Below are positions 17,744 through 26,472 of a stretch of 64,000 nucleotides of DNA, piece after piece. The DNA is from Clostridioides sp. ES-S-0010-02 (GTDB lineage: Bacteria > Bacillota > Clostridia > Peptostreptococcales > Peptostreptococcaceae). The notes beneath the pieces were generated by a model. It was not told where the DNA came from. It was given only the letters and a program-made list of their open reading frames with translations, and did not search any database. The position numbers were made by a program, and so were the translations under genes. The number at the start of each line of letters is the position of its first letter. Within the stretch, counting starts at the first letter, position 1. The stretch is from assembly GCA_020641055.1 (NCBI GenBank), contig CP067345.1:3341317-3405316 (forward strand), read 5' to 3'.

Positions 17744-17859
17744 TTTAACTCCTCCAATACATTATTTAATAAAATATAATAATATTAGTATATAGAGTTA
17801 ATGTGTTTATAGTATTAAGTTTTCATGAAGTTTATATGAGTTATTGATTTTGTATAAGC

Positions 17860-18123
17860 TTATTTCCAGCGCTTTAATGTTGGAAAGAAATTATTCATCA
17901 TACTCCTTGCTTCATCTTCAGTCATACCTTTATTACTTTGAACCATAGGAGGTATACAGATTTCTATCATCTCTTCCATACTTATATCAGCAGTAAATTC
18001 ACCATCTTTAAAACAATAACTACAGTAATCATCACTTTTACTTCCATCTTTATTTGTTCCATACAATTCATTAGTACATCCCATTGGCATGCCACAACAT
18101 TGACAAAATCTAGTTTCTTCCAT
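17860..18123 (-). CDS. Small zinc-ribbon protein
   Basis: The 87-residue protein carries FCQCCGMPMG near its start and DDYCSYCF at 32-38. Two CxxC pairs (C7/C10 and C34/C37) plus C16 fit a treble-type zinc ribbon (Zn_ribbon_2, PF12674). The C-terminal half is acidic and helical (EDEARSMMNNFFPTLKRW). Such proteins are common in clostridia, often beside stress or efflux genes; no function is established. AAGGAGTG precedes the ATG. The promoter is overlapped by a perfect palindrome, suggesting tight control. Confidence 0.85.
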   Translation of the reverse strand: MEETRFCQCCGMPMGCTNELYGTNKDGSKSDDYCSYCFKDGEFTADISMEEMIEICIPPMVQSNKGMTEDEARSMMNNFFPTLKRWK

Positions 18124-18171
18124 ATATAATCACTCCTTGTATATTTTTCTTTGGCTCTTGACCATATTTAA

Positions 18172-18211
18172 ATTATAGCAATATTAATATGACATGATTA
18201 TGTCATATTAA
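18172..18211 (-). promoter_or_regulatory. Zinc-ribbon gene promoter with perfect palindromic operator on the -35
   Basis: TATAAT on the minus strand lies at 18172-18177. Perfect 12-bp arms TTAATATGACAT (18184-18195) and ATGTCATATTAA (18200-18211) with a 4-bp centre cover the -35 position. There is no T-tract next to it, so an operator is more likely than a terminator. The binding protein is not identified. Confidence 0.6.
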
Positions 18212-18219
18212 CAATAAAA

Positions 18220-18262
18220 AGACTAATAAAATTATATATTAATATATAAATTCTATTAGTCT
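18220..18262 (-). terminator. Terminator of the fumarase/malic enzyme operon
   Basis: AGACTAATA and TATTAGTCT arms with A+T-rich inner pairing are followed by TTTTTATT on the minus strand, 44 bp after the malic enzyme stop. Confidence 0.75.
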
Positions 18263-18305
18263 ATATTTTATTTACTCACTTAAGTTTTGGATTCTTAAAT
18301 AAAAA

Positions 18306-19487
18306 TTATATTCTATTTACTTTAGTCTTTATTGCTGCTTCTTTAACTGCTTCAGCAACATTTTTTACTACATTTTTGTTAAATACATCTGGTAATATAT
18401 ACTCTGGACATATTTCTTCATCAGTTATTGTATTAGCAATTGCATATGCAGCCGCTATTTTCATTTCTTCATTTATTTCTTTAGCTTTCACATCAAGTGC
18501 CCCTCTAAATATTCCTGGAAATGCTAAAACATTATTAACTTGATTAGGGAAATCTGAACGACCAGTTCCCATTATAAACGCTCCACCTAGTTTTGCTTCC
18601 TCTGGCATTATTTCTGGAGTAGGATTTGCCATTGCTAGTATTATTGGTTTTTCAGACATACTTTCAACCATTTCTTTTGTTACAGTTTTTGGACCTGAAA
18701 CACCTATGAATACATCTTTACCTTTTATAACATCTTTCAAAGAACCTTTTTCATTTCTTATATTAGTTACATCTAACATTTCTTTTTGAACCAAATTTAA
18801 TCTTTCCATGTTGGCTTCCAGTGCACCACTTCTGTTACATAATACTATATTTTTAACATTCATTTTAAGTAATATTTTTGCTATTGCTATACCTGCAGCA
18901 CCTGCTCCATTTATAACTATTTCTAAATCTTCTATTTTTTTGTTTTCAATTAACTTTATTGCATTTATTATTGCTGCTGCCACTACTATTGCAGTACCGT
19001 GTTGGTCATCATGAAAAACAGGTATACTCAAAGATTTTTTTAATCTATCCTCTATTTCAAAACATCTTGGAGAAGATATATCCTCTAAATTTATTCCTCC
19101 AAATACTGGTTCCATTAATTCCACAGACTTAACTATTTCATCTACATCATTAGTCTTTAAACATATTGGAAAGGCATCTACATCTCCAAATTGCTTAAAT
19201 AATATAGATTTACCTTCCATAACAGGTATAGCTGCTTCAGCACCAATATTGCCTAATCCAAGTACAGCACTTCCATCACTAACTACTGCTACTAAATTAC
19301 CTTTAGAAGTATATCTATAAACATCCTCTTGATTTTCATGTATTTTTAGACAAGGCTCTGCAACACCTGGCGTATATGCTGTTGATAAATCATCCTTAGT
19401 TTTAACTTCTACCTTACTTTCTACATTTATTTTCCCTTTATTAATTTCATGCATTTCTAATGCCAATTTTGCATAATCCTTAGACAT
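18306..19487 (-). CDS. NAD-dependent malic enzyme
   Basis: Malic enzyme decarboxylates malate to pyruvate with NAD(P)H formation. The 393-residue protein is the short bacterial type. It has STAYTPGVAEPC with the catalytic Tyr near its start, the Lys of VMEGKSILFKQF, metal ligands in EDISSPRCFEIE and VFHDDQHGT, and the Rossmann motif INGAGAAGIAIA. I use the ATG at 19487, 7 nt after AGGAGG; a TTG one codon earlier is less likely. It lies 71 bp after fumB with no terminator between, so fumarate can be converted through malate to pyruvate by one operon. Confidence 0.95.
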   Translation of the reverse strand: MSKDYAKLALEMHEINKGKINVESKVEVKTKDDLSTAYTPGVAEPCLKIHENQEDVYRYTSKGNLVAVVSDGSAVLGLGNIGAEAAIPVMEGKSILFKQFGDVDAFPICLKTNDVDEIVKSVELMEPVFGGINLEDISSPRCFEIEDRLKKSLSIPVFHDDQHGTAIVVAAAIINAIKLIENKKIEDLEIVINGAGAAGIAIAKILLKMNVKNIVLCNRSGALEANMERLNLVQKEMLDVTNIRNEKGSLKDVIKGKDVFIGVSGPKTVTKEMVESMSEKPIILAMANPTPEIMPEEAKLGGAFIMGTGRSDFPNQVNNVLAFPGIFRGALDVKAKEINEEMKIAAAYAIANTITDEEICPEYILPDVFNKNVVKNVAEAVKEAAIKTKVNRI

Positions 19488-19558
19488 CAATCTTCCTCCT
19501 TAAAATGTTTACAATTAAATTGTTTTGTATATTTAGTATTTATATAAATTTTCAAAAT

Positions 19559-20107
19559 TTATTTACATTCATAAATTGCTCTTCCTTGTTCATAGATATT
19601 ATTTCCATAACTATCTATAGCTACTGTAAGTTTAAGGTCTTCTACTACAATCTTTCTTATAGCTTCAGGTCCTAAGTCTTCATATGCAATAATTTCACAT
19701 GATTTTATAGAATTTGAAATGTATGCACCAGCTCCTCCTATTGCTGCAAGGTAAACTGCTCCATACTTCTCCATACCTTGTATAACTTCTTCACTTCTTT
19801 TTCCTTTACCTATCATCAATCTAAGACCTCTCTCTAAAAGAGGTATCGTCAAATCATCCATTCTATAACTCGTCGTTGGACCTGCTGCTCCTATAACTTC
19901 TCCTGGTTTTGTTGGAGTAGGACCTACATAGTATATACCTTGACCATTTACATCGAATGGTAACTCTTCACCTTTATTTATACAATCTATCAATCTTTTA
20001 TGAGCTGCATCTCTTGCTGTATAAAGTATACCACTTAGACTAATTGTATCTCCACAATTTAACTTAGCTATATCAATCTCACTTACAGGTGTAGTTATCT
20101 TTATCAT
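19559..20107 (-). CDS. fumB: Fumarate hydratase class I, beta subunit
   Basis: This is the 182-residue C-terminal subunit of the two-part, oxygen-sensitive 4Fe-4S fumarase/tartrate dehydratase family. Motifs include GDTISLSGILYTARDAAHKR, GPTTSYRMD and KYGAVYLAAIGGAGA. It works with the alpha subunit to hydrate fumarate to malate. It begins 13 bp after fumA with its own TTAGGAGGA site, so subunits are made together. Confidence 0.95.
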   Translation of the reverse strand: MIKITTPVSEIDIAKLNCGDTISLSGILYTARDAAHKRLIDCINKGEELPFDVNGQGIYYVGPTPTKPGEVIGAAGPTTSYRMDDLTIPLLERGLRLMIGKGKRSEEVIQGMEKYGAVYLAAIGGAGAYISNSIKSCEIIAYEDLGPEAIRKIVVEDLKLTVAIDSYGNNIYEQGRAIYECK

Positions 20108-20120
20108 TTTATTTTTCCTC

Positions 20121-20960
20121 CTAAATTACTACCTTTTTATGTCTTGATGCATGGCAGTTTATATTTACAACAACAGGAAGACCTGCTATATGTGTAGGAA
20201 AAGTCTCTATATTTAAACCTAAAGCTGTTGTAGTTCCTCCTAACCCCTGAGGTCCTATCCCCAATTTATTAATAGAGGCTAATAATTCACTTTCTAATTT
20301 TGCAATATTTTCATCTTCATTAAATTCGCCTAGTTCTCTAAAAAGTGCTTTTTTAGCTATTTGAGCACATTTATCTACAGTTCCACCTATACCAACTCCA
20401 ATTACCATAGGAGGGCATGGATTAGGTCCAGCTTCTGAAACTGTATCAATAATAAATTTTTTAATTCCTTCTAATCCATCTGATGGCTTTAACATCTTCA
20501 TTTTACTCATATTTTCGCTTCCAAATCCCTTAGCAGCAAACTCTATTTTAATTTCATCGCCTTTTACCATTTCATAATGAATAATGGCAGGAGTATTATC
20601 CTTTGTATTTATTCTACTAATTGGACTTACAACAGATTTTCTCAAATATCCTTCCTCGTACCCTTGTCTTACGCCCTCATTTATAGCATCAGTAATTGTA
20701 TCTCCTTCAACTAAAACCTCTTGTCCTATTTCAACAAAAAATACAGCCATACCAGTATCTTGGCATATTGGTATATTTTTTTCCTTTGCTATTTCAGCAT
20801 TTTCAACTAATATATTTAATATGTTTTTTCCCACTTCACTTTTTTCAGTTTTAGCTTTCTCTTTTATACAGCTTAAGACATCATCTCCTAAGTATAAACT
20901 AGCTTCTATGCAAAGTTTTTTTACTTGTTCAACAATTTGTTCAGATTTTATCTTCCTCAA
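20121..20960 (-). CDS. fumA: Fumarate hydratase class I, alpha subunit
   Basis: The 279-residue subunit holds the cluster ligands: Cys in [10 protein letters not shown], Cys in [11 protein letters not shown] and Cys in NINCHASRH. The start is TTG (20958-20960), 9 nt after GGAGG; no in-frame ATG is available near. In another frame an ATG TTC GCT TGA mini-cistron sits between the ribosome binding site and the start, its stop overlapping the TTG start by two bases. It is the first gene of fumA-fumB-malic enzyme. The enzyme acts in the reductive or oxidative C4 branch of this anaerobe. Confidence 0.94.
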   Translation of the reverse strand: MRKIKSEQIVEQVKKLCIEASLYLGDDVLSCIKEKAKTEKSEVGKNILNILVENAEIAKEKNIPICQDTGMAVFFVEIGQEVLVEGDTITDAINEGVRQGYEEGYLRKSVVSPISRINTKDNTPAIIHYEMVKGDEIKIEFAAKGFGSENMSKMKMLKPSDGLEGIKKFIIDTVSEAGPNPCPPMVIGVGIGGTVDKCAQIAKKALFRELGEFNEDENIAKLESELLASINKLGIGPQGLGGTTTALGLNIETFPTHIAGLPVVVNINCHASRHKKVVI

Positions 20961-21143
20961 GCGAACATCCCTCCATTACTTTATAAAAAATATTCGTAAT
21001 CATATTTACACTTTACCATCATTTTTAAAATTTCTCAATATTTTTATATCAATTACATAATAGTAGTTAAATGTTTATTTTTAAGTCATTATTTATTTTA
21101 TTAATCATATAATTTTTTGTCATCAATTTTTTATCTGAAATAT

Positions 21144-21623
21144 CTATTTTTTTATTACATCTGTAAACTCTACTTTTATAAGTTTCTGTAAATCAAGTGG
21201 TGATAATTCTATTTGGTATCCTATTTTTCCAGCACTTACTATAATTGTATCTAATTGTTTTGCACTTTCATTTACAAAAGTCTTATAAAGCTTCTTCATC
21301 CCTACAGGAGAACAACCACCTCTAATATATCCTGTAAGCTTATTTATATCTTTTACATGAATCATATCCACACTTTTTTCTTTAGCTACTTTTGCAGCTT
21401 TTTTTAAGTCTAAATTTTCATGTACTGGTATTACATATACATAAATACTCTTACTAACTCCTTGAGTTACTAGAGTCTTATATACTTCATTTACATCTCT
21501 TCCTATATCATGTGCTACCTCTACACCATCTACATGTTCACTTTTGACTTCATAAGATAGTACCTTATAATCAATTTTGTTTGAATCTAAAATTCTCATA
21601 GCATTAGTTTTTACTTTAATCAT
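21144..21623 (-). CDS. ybaK: Cys-tRNA(Pro) deacylase, YbaK/EbsC family
   Basis: This 159-residue YbaK-like protein hydrolyses Cys-tRNA(Pro), a product of prolyl-tRNA synthetase misacylation. The conserved pieces are YEVKSEHVDGVEVA, the catalytic Lys in VYKTLVTQG, and the GGCSPVGMKK loop; the length is right for the family. AAGGAAGTG precedes the ATG. It stands as a single gene between the fumarase operon and an ABC importer. Confidence 0.93.
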   Translation of the reverse strand: MIKVKTNAMRILDSNKIDYKVLSYEVKSEHVDGVEVAHDIGRDVNEVYKTLVTQGVSKSIYVYVIPVHENLDLKKAAKVAKEKSVDMIHVKDINKLTGYIRGGCSPVGMKKLYKTFVNESAKQLDTIIVSAGKIGYQIELSPLDLQKLIKVEFTDVIKK

Positions 21624-21743
21624 ACATTCACTTCCTTTTTATAAAATACGAACATTATCCATATTTTCGAATATTCTGTACTATTTTAATAGAGTATTAT
21701 AGTTAAAATAATTATATTTTAAAACAACAATATTATTATAACT

Positions 21744-22442
21744 CTATATTAACTTCAAAACTTCATTTTTTTCCAATTCACTAGAATTTTTTAGTTCTTT
21801 TTTTATTCTCATAGGAGAATCTCCTAAAATAAAGATATTATCTGCTAAAAATAATGCTTCTTCAATATCATGAGTTACAAATAAAACAGTTCTTTTTTCT
21901 TTTTTAAGTATGTCTTTAAAATTATCCATTATTATTTGTTTATTCTTTGCATCAATAGATTTAAAAGGTTCATCCATTATAATAGTCTTTGATGGATAGA
22001 TAAATGCTCTAGCAATATTGACTCTTTGCCTAAGCCCTCCACTAAGCATCTGAGGATAAAAATTTTTATATTTAATAATTCCAACCAAATCTAAATATTC
22101 ATCACAAATTTTATCTAATTGAGTTTTACTGTAGTATTTATTTACAACTATCTTTATATTTTCTTCTACAGTTAGCCAATCTATTAGCCTATCTTCTTGA
22201 AATATGTAACTTACATCTAGCTTACTCCCAATTTTATTTGAACTTTCTTTAATATTTAAATTACAAGTATCATTTTCTATAATACCACTTATTATATTTA
22301 AGAGAGTAGTTTTTCCACATCCAGATTTCCCAAGTATACAGTTAACATTATCTATATAAAAATCAATATTAAAATTTTTAAATATAATATGATTATCATA
22401 TTTTTTATTTATATTCTCAATACTTAACCTTATCTTTTCCAT
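21744..22442 (-). CDS. ABC importer ATPase (nitrate/sulfonate/taurine type)
   Basis: The protein of 232 residues has Walker A GKSGCGKTT, Q-loop SYIFQEDRLIDWLTV, signature LSGGLRQR, Walker B TIIMDEPF and the switch His of FVTHDIEEA. The ATG at 22442 follows AAGGAGAGC and overlaps the permease stop by 13 bp; a longer upstream frame is just the permease read in another phase. The EDRLIDWLTVEENI segment is typical of SsuB/TauB/ThiZ-like ATPases. With the permease and lipoprotein it forms a complete importer. Confidence 0.92.
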   Translation of the reverse strand: MEKIRLSIENINKKYDNHIIFKNFNIDFYIDNVNCILGKSGCGKTTLLNIISGIIENDTCNLNIKESSNKIGSKLDVSYIFQEDRLIDWLTVEENIKIVVNKYYSKTQLDKICDEYLDLVGIIKYKNFYPQMLSGGLRQRVNIARAFIYPSKTIIMDEPFKSIDAKNKQIIMDNFKDILKKEKRTVLFVTHDIEEALFLADNIFILGDSPMRIKKELKNSSELEKNEVLKLI

Positions 22443-23215
22443 AAAAAAGCTCTCCTTGACAAAAATTTTTGAGCTACTTGTAAAATGACTGATATTAAAA
22501 CTATTATAATTATCCATGCAAATATCCCAGATGTATTAAAATTAATTTTTTCAGTTTGTATCATAGTCCCAATACCATATGTAGGTTGACTATATACCTC
22601 TCCTGCTATAGCGACTTTTAAGCTTAATGAAAATGTCGATACTAATATAGATATAATTTGAAATTTTATAGCTGGTAAATAGATTTTCAACACCTTATCT
22701 ATAAACCTTATCTTATACACGCTTGCCATTTCTAATAAATTTTTATCAATATTCAATATTGCTCCTAAAACACTCTCGTATAAGATTGGAAAAACTATAG
22801 TAAACCCAACTATAAAAGGTGTAGTATCTTTTTTAAACCAAATTAGTGCAAGTATTACTAATATCATCGTTGGTATTGAACGTGCTAGAGCATTAATTGG
22901 CTTTAATAAATTTCTAAAAATCCTGCTTAAGTATGCTACTATAGACAATATGATAGCAAAAATCAAAGCAAATAAAAAACTAAAAAAACATCTACCTATT
23001 GAGTAAAGTATGTCTATATAGAAATTAGAATTCAATGCTATTTCTTTGATACTACTAGAGACTTGATTTATAGTTGGCAAGAATATATCATTGTTAATTT
23101 TTAAAGCAATAATTTGCCACAAAAATAAGAGGATAACACAAGAAAGTGTTACCTCTAATTTGTCTATAAATTGTTCTTTAATTTTCTTATTTTTCAACAA
23201 AGTATATTGCTTCAT
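22430..23215 (-). CDS. ABC importer permease (SsuC/TauC type)
   Basis: The 261-residue protein has six hydrophobic helices and the BPD_transp_1 fold. Its EAA-like loop reads EMASVYKIRFIDKVLKIYLPAI. The N-terminus overlaps the lipoprotein gene by 29 bp, with an AGGAGG site 11 nt before its ATG. The fold class transports sulfonates, nitrate, pyrimidine or thiamine precursors; the substrate here is not readable. Confidence 0.92.
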   Translation of the reverse strand: MKQYTLLKNKKIKEQFIDKLEVTLSCVILLFLWQIIALKINNDIFLPTINQVSSSIKEIALNSNFYIDILYSIGRCFFSFLFALIFAIILSIVAYLSRIFRNLLKPINALARSIPTMILVILALIWFKKDTTPFIVGFTIVFPILYESVLGAILNIDKNLLEMASVYKIRFIDKVLKIYLPAIKFQIISILVSTFSLSLKVAIAGEVYSQPTYGIGTMIQTEKINFNTSGIFAWIIIIVLISVILQVAQKFLSRRAFLWKR

Positions 23216-24182
23216 CTGGCACTTTGCCTCCTACTGTCTTATCATCAAAATTAGCTAATTTTTCATAGTAGTTTTTGTAATCATTAATCATATCTTTAAC
23301 TGGAATATACTTTAAATTAGCTCTTTCAAGAGCTTTGCCTATTATTTTAGGTTCAGTAGATATTTCTATCTCCTCAGAATATTTACCTAATTCCTCAGGA
23401 TTTTTATTTGCCCAATCTACACTATTTGATAATTGTCCTAAGAAAGAATCTACAAATTCTTTATTATCTCTTAAAAAATCAGATTTGATAATTAATGTAG
23501 ATTGAGGATATCCATCCTTTGAACCACTTACTTCTTTCCATGAATCATTTAAACTTTTTATAATTTTTATATTTGGATTTTTGGACATTAAAGCACTAAG
23601 TGCAGGTTCTGGAACAATCCCTGTTGTAATTTTTCCTGTAGCCAATAATGGTACTAATTCACTTGCAGAGTTTACATAATTAAAATTTATATCTGCTGGA
23701 TTTATATCCTTTTGTGATAAAAGACTTCTTATTGTTATATCTGGAGTAAGACCTTTCCCTGTACATCCAACTTCTTTCCCAATTAAATCAGAATAATCCT
23801 TTATATCATCTGTTGATACTAAATAAAGAGACCCCATACCTACAGTACCAACTATATTATAACTTGAAGTTTTATTATATGCTATTGCAGCCATATTTGA
23901 TGGAACTATAGCTATATCTACATCTTTTTTCATTACTCTAGTAGAAATTGTCTCTGGTGTTTTCTCAATGCTATAAATTGTTTCATATCCATCTTTAATT
24001 GCTGGATTTTCATTTGCTAATTTCGCTACTGCTACCGCTGGCAATCCATCTGGAACAGCTACCTTTACTTCTTTAACAACTGCTGGTTCTTCTTTTGGCT
24101 TTTCATTTTGTCCTTGTGAACACCCCACTAAAAAAATTACACTTAATGCTGCTGATAACATTATATAAATATACTTTTTCAT
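23187..24182 (-). CDS. ABC importer substrate-binding lipoprotein
   Basis: The 331-residue protein has a lipoprotein signal ending in the lipobox LVGC (Cys about 21), followed by a charged linker (QNEKPKEEPAVV), so it is anchored to the outer face of the membrane. The mature part is an NMT1/SsuA-like periplasmic-binding fold (VAVPDGLPAVAVAKLA; DLIGKEVGCTGKGLTPD). It is first in the operon SBP-permease-ATPase. No riboswitch is visible in the 122 bp upstream, so the ligand is not betrayed by regulation. Confidence 0.92.
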   Translation of the reverse strand: MKKYIYIMLSAALSVIFLVGCSQGQNEKPKEEPAVVKEVKVAVPDGLPAVAVAKLANENPAIKDGYETIYSIEKTPETISTRVMKKDVDIAIVPSNMAAIAYNKTSSYNIVGTVGMGSLYLVSTDDIKDYSDLIGKEVGCTGKGLTPDITIRSLLSQKDINPADINFNYVNSASELVPLLATGKITTGIVPEPALSALMSKNPNIKIIKSLNDSWKEVSGSKDGYPQSTLIIKSDFLRDNKEFVDSFLGQLSNSVDWANKNPEELGKYSEEIEISTEPKIIGKALERANLKYIPVKDMINDYKNYYEKLANFDDKTVGGKVPDEAIYFVEK

Positions 24183-24304
24183 CTCTTCCTCCCGAAACTA
24201 ACTTTTTATAAAATAATTATATTTATTTATATTAATTTCTGTTAATTTATCGAATAATCCTTCTTATTTAAATAATTTTATTTACTATTTACCTACACTC
24301 TATT

Positions 24305-26239
24305 TTAATATTTTTTCTTTCTCTTACTTGGACTTTTTTGTTGTTTTTTATTGTTTCTATTATTTGCATTATATTTTTTATTTTCAGTAGAAGACTTAGA
24401 CTTATTTTTATTAGAATTATTTCTATTAAAATAAGGTTTCTCATCCTTTGGTTTTATTAGACATCTATGTCCAAAACCTATCAAATCCTCTCTTCCAGCT
24501 TCAACTAGTGCAGAATATACCAAGTCATAGTTTCTAGGTGCTCTATACTGTAATAAAGCTCTTTGCATTGCTTTGTCTCGTTTTGATTTTGGGACATAAA
24601 CTGGCTTCATTGTAAGTGGGTCTATTCCTGTATAAAACATTGTAGTTGACAGTGTCCCAGGAGTTGGATAAAAATCTTGAACTTGCTCTGGTTGATAATG
24701 AGTATCCCTCAAATATTCAGCTAACTCTATGGCACTATTTAGTGTAGACCCTGGATGACTAGACATTAAATATGGTATCAAATATTGTTTTTTACCTAAT
24801 TCTTCATTTATAGCAAAAAATTTCTGTCTAAACTTATCATAAGTTTTTCCTGCTGGCTTTTGCATATATTCTAAAACTTCTTCTGATATATGTTCTGGAG
24901 CCACCTTCAATTGACCACTTACATGATGTTCTATTAGCTCTCTAAGAAACTTATTATTTTTATCTGCCATTACATAATCATACCTAATACCAGAGCGTAC
25001 AAACACTTTTTTTATGTTAGGTAATTTTCTTACAGCTCTAAGTAAATGTAGATACTCACTATGGTCTGCATCTAAGTTTTTACATGGTGATGGTGATAAA
25101 CATTGTCTATTTTTACATGCACCTTTAGTAATTTGTTTGTTACATGCTGGTCTTCTAAAATTAGCTGTTGGACCTCCAACGTCATGTATATATCCTTTAA
25201 AATCATTTAATTTTGTTATTCCTACTGCTTCATCAATAATTGATTTCTCACTTCTACTTTGAACAGCTCTTCCCTGATGAAAGGTTATTGCACAAAATGA
25301 ACAACTACCAAAACACCCTCTTGAACTTACTATGCTAAATTTCACTTCTTCTATAGCTGGTATACCACCAGATTTCTCATATACAGGATGATATGTTTTT
25401 TGATATGGTAATCCATAAACTTCATCCAATTCTTCTCTATTTAGAGGTTTCTCTGGCTTATTTTGAACTAAATACTTACTTCCATGAGGTTGAACAATTA
25501 TGTTTCCTCTAAATGGGTCTTGTTCATCATATTGAATTTTAAAAGCCTCTACATATTTCATTTTATCTTCACATATTTCTTTATATGATGGAATCAATAT
25601 ATAGTTATCGTATATTTCTTCTAGTGTATCTGCAACATAACATGTCCCATCAATATGTCTAATATATTTTGGGTCATATCCATCATTAAGTGCATTAGCT
25701 ACATCCACAATCTGCTTTTCACTCATTCCATAAACTAATAAATCTGCTCCACTATCTATCAACATTGACTTTCTAACCTTATCACTCCAATAATCATAAT
25801 GGGCAAATCTTCTTAAACTAGCTTCAATTCCTCCTATTACTATTGCAACATCGCTATATGCTTCTCTTATTTTATTACAATAGACTATTGTGGCTCTATC
25901 TGGTCTATAACCCATTTTTCCACCAGGAGAATACATATCCTTATCTCTATGCTTCTTACTCACTGAATAGTGATTCACCATTGAATCCATATTCCCTGCA
26001 TTAACCAAAAATCCAAGTCTAGGCTTTCCTAATTTCATAAAATCATCTGTCGTCTTCCAATTTGGTTGTGCTATTATACCTACCTTATATCCAGCATTTT
26101 CTAAAACTCTAGATATTATTGCTGTACCAAAACTATGATGGTCTACATATGCATCACCTGTAACCAACACAAAGTCTAGCTCTTCCCATCCTCTATCTAT
26201 CATATCTTGTTTACTTATTGGTAAAAACCTATTTTCCAT
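24305..26239 (-). CDS. YgiQ-family radical SAM protein
   Basis: The 644-residue protein matches UPF0313/YgiQ: an N-terminal cobalamin-binding-like domain (about 1-200), the radical SAM CxxxCxxC motif in [14 protein letters not shown] at about residue 310, and the C-terminal DUF3362-like domain ([16 protein letters not shown]). The last 40 residues are a Lys/Asn/Ser-rich low-complexity tail that suggests nucleic-acid contact. The reaction is not known for the family. It stands alone with an AGGTGATGAT site before its ATG. Confidence 0.93.
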   Translation of the reverse strand: MENRFLPISKQDMIDRGWEELDFVLVTGDAYVDHHSFGTAIISRVLENAGYKVGIIAQPNWKTTDDFMKLGKPRLGFLVNAGNMDSMVNHYSVSKKHRDKDMYSPGGKMGYRPDRATIVYCNKIREAYSDVAIVIGGIEASLRRFAHYDYWSDKVRKSMLIDSGADLLVYGMSEKQIVDVANALNDGYDPKYIRHIDGTCYVADTLEEIYDNYILIPSYKEICEDKMKYVEAFKIQYDEQDPFRGNIIVQPHGSKYLVQNKPEKPLNREELDEVYGLPYQKTYHPVYEKSGGIPAIEEVKFSIVSSRGCFGSCSFCAITFHQGRAVQSRSEKSIIDEAVGITKLNDFKGYIHDVGGPTANFRRPACNKQITKGACKNRQCLSPSPCKNLDADHSEYLHLLRAVRKLPNIKKVFVRSGIRYDYVMADKNNKFLRELIEHHVSGQLKVAPEHISEEVLEYMQKPAGKTYDKFRQKFFAINEELGKKQYLIPYLMSSHPGSTLNSAIELAEYLRDTHYQPEQVQDFYPTPGTLSTTMFYTGIDPLTMKPVYVPKSKRDKAMQRALLQYRAPRNYDLVYSALVEAGREDLIGFGHRCLIKPKDEKPYFNRNNSNKNKSKSSTENKKYNANNRNNKKQQKSPSKRKKKY

Positions 26240-26472
26240 ATCATCACCTGCTCAATATATATTTAACAAATACTTTCTTAAAATTAAAAGTATCTTTTAA
26301 TTTTGTTCTTAACGCTTAATTATAACACAAAAAATACTTAAAACCACAACTTAAATAATTTATATGAACGTTTTAGGTTCAATAAATCAAAATTGTGATT
26401 TTAAGTAAATCTATAATACAGTAGTTTAAACGTTTTATTCAATTAGTTAGGAAATCTTTACAAGAAGCTCAT

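Noticed and set aside
18184-18211. Reading the palindrome as a terminator of the malic enzyme operon
   Set aside because: A separate hairpin with T-tract at 18220-18262 already serves that role, and the palindrome lies on the -35 of the zinc-ribbon gene.
20584-21060. 158-codon plus-strand open frame over fumA
   Set aside because: Antisense shadow; fumA carries all cluster ligands.
22443-22517. 25-residue N-terminal extension of the importer ATPase
   Set aside because: It reads the permease gene in another frame; the ATG at 22442 has its own AAGGAGAGC site.
26338-26404. Imperfect inverted repeat (CTTAAAACCACAA / TTGTGATTTTAAG) upstream of the YgiQ gene
   Set aside because: Loop of about 40 nt and several mismatches; no support for a regulatory or mobile role.
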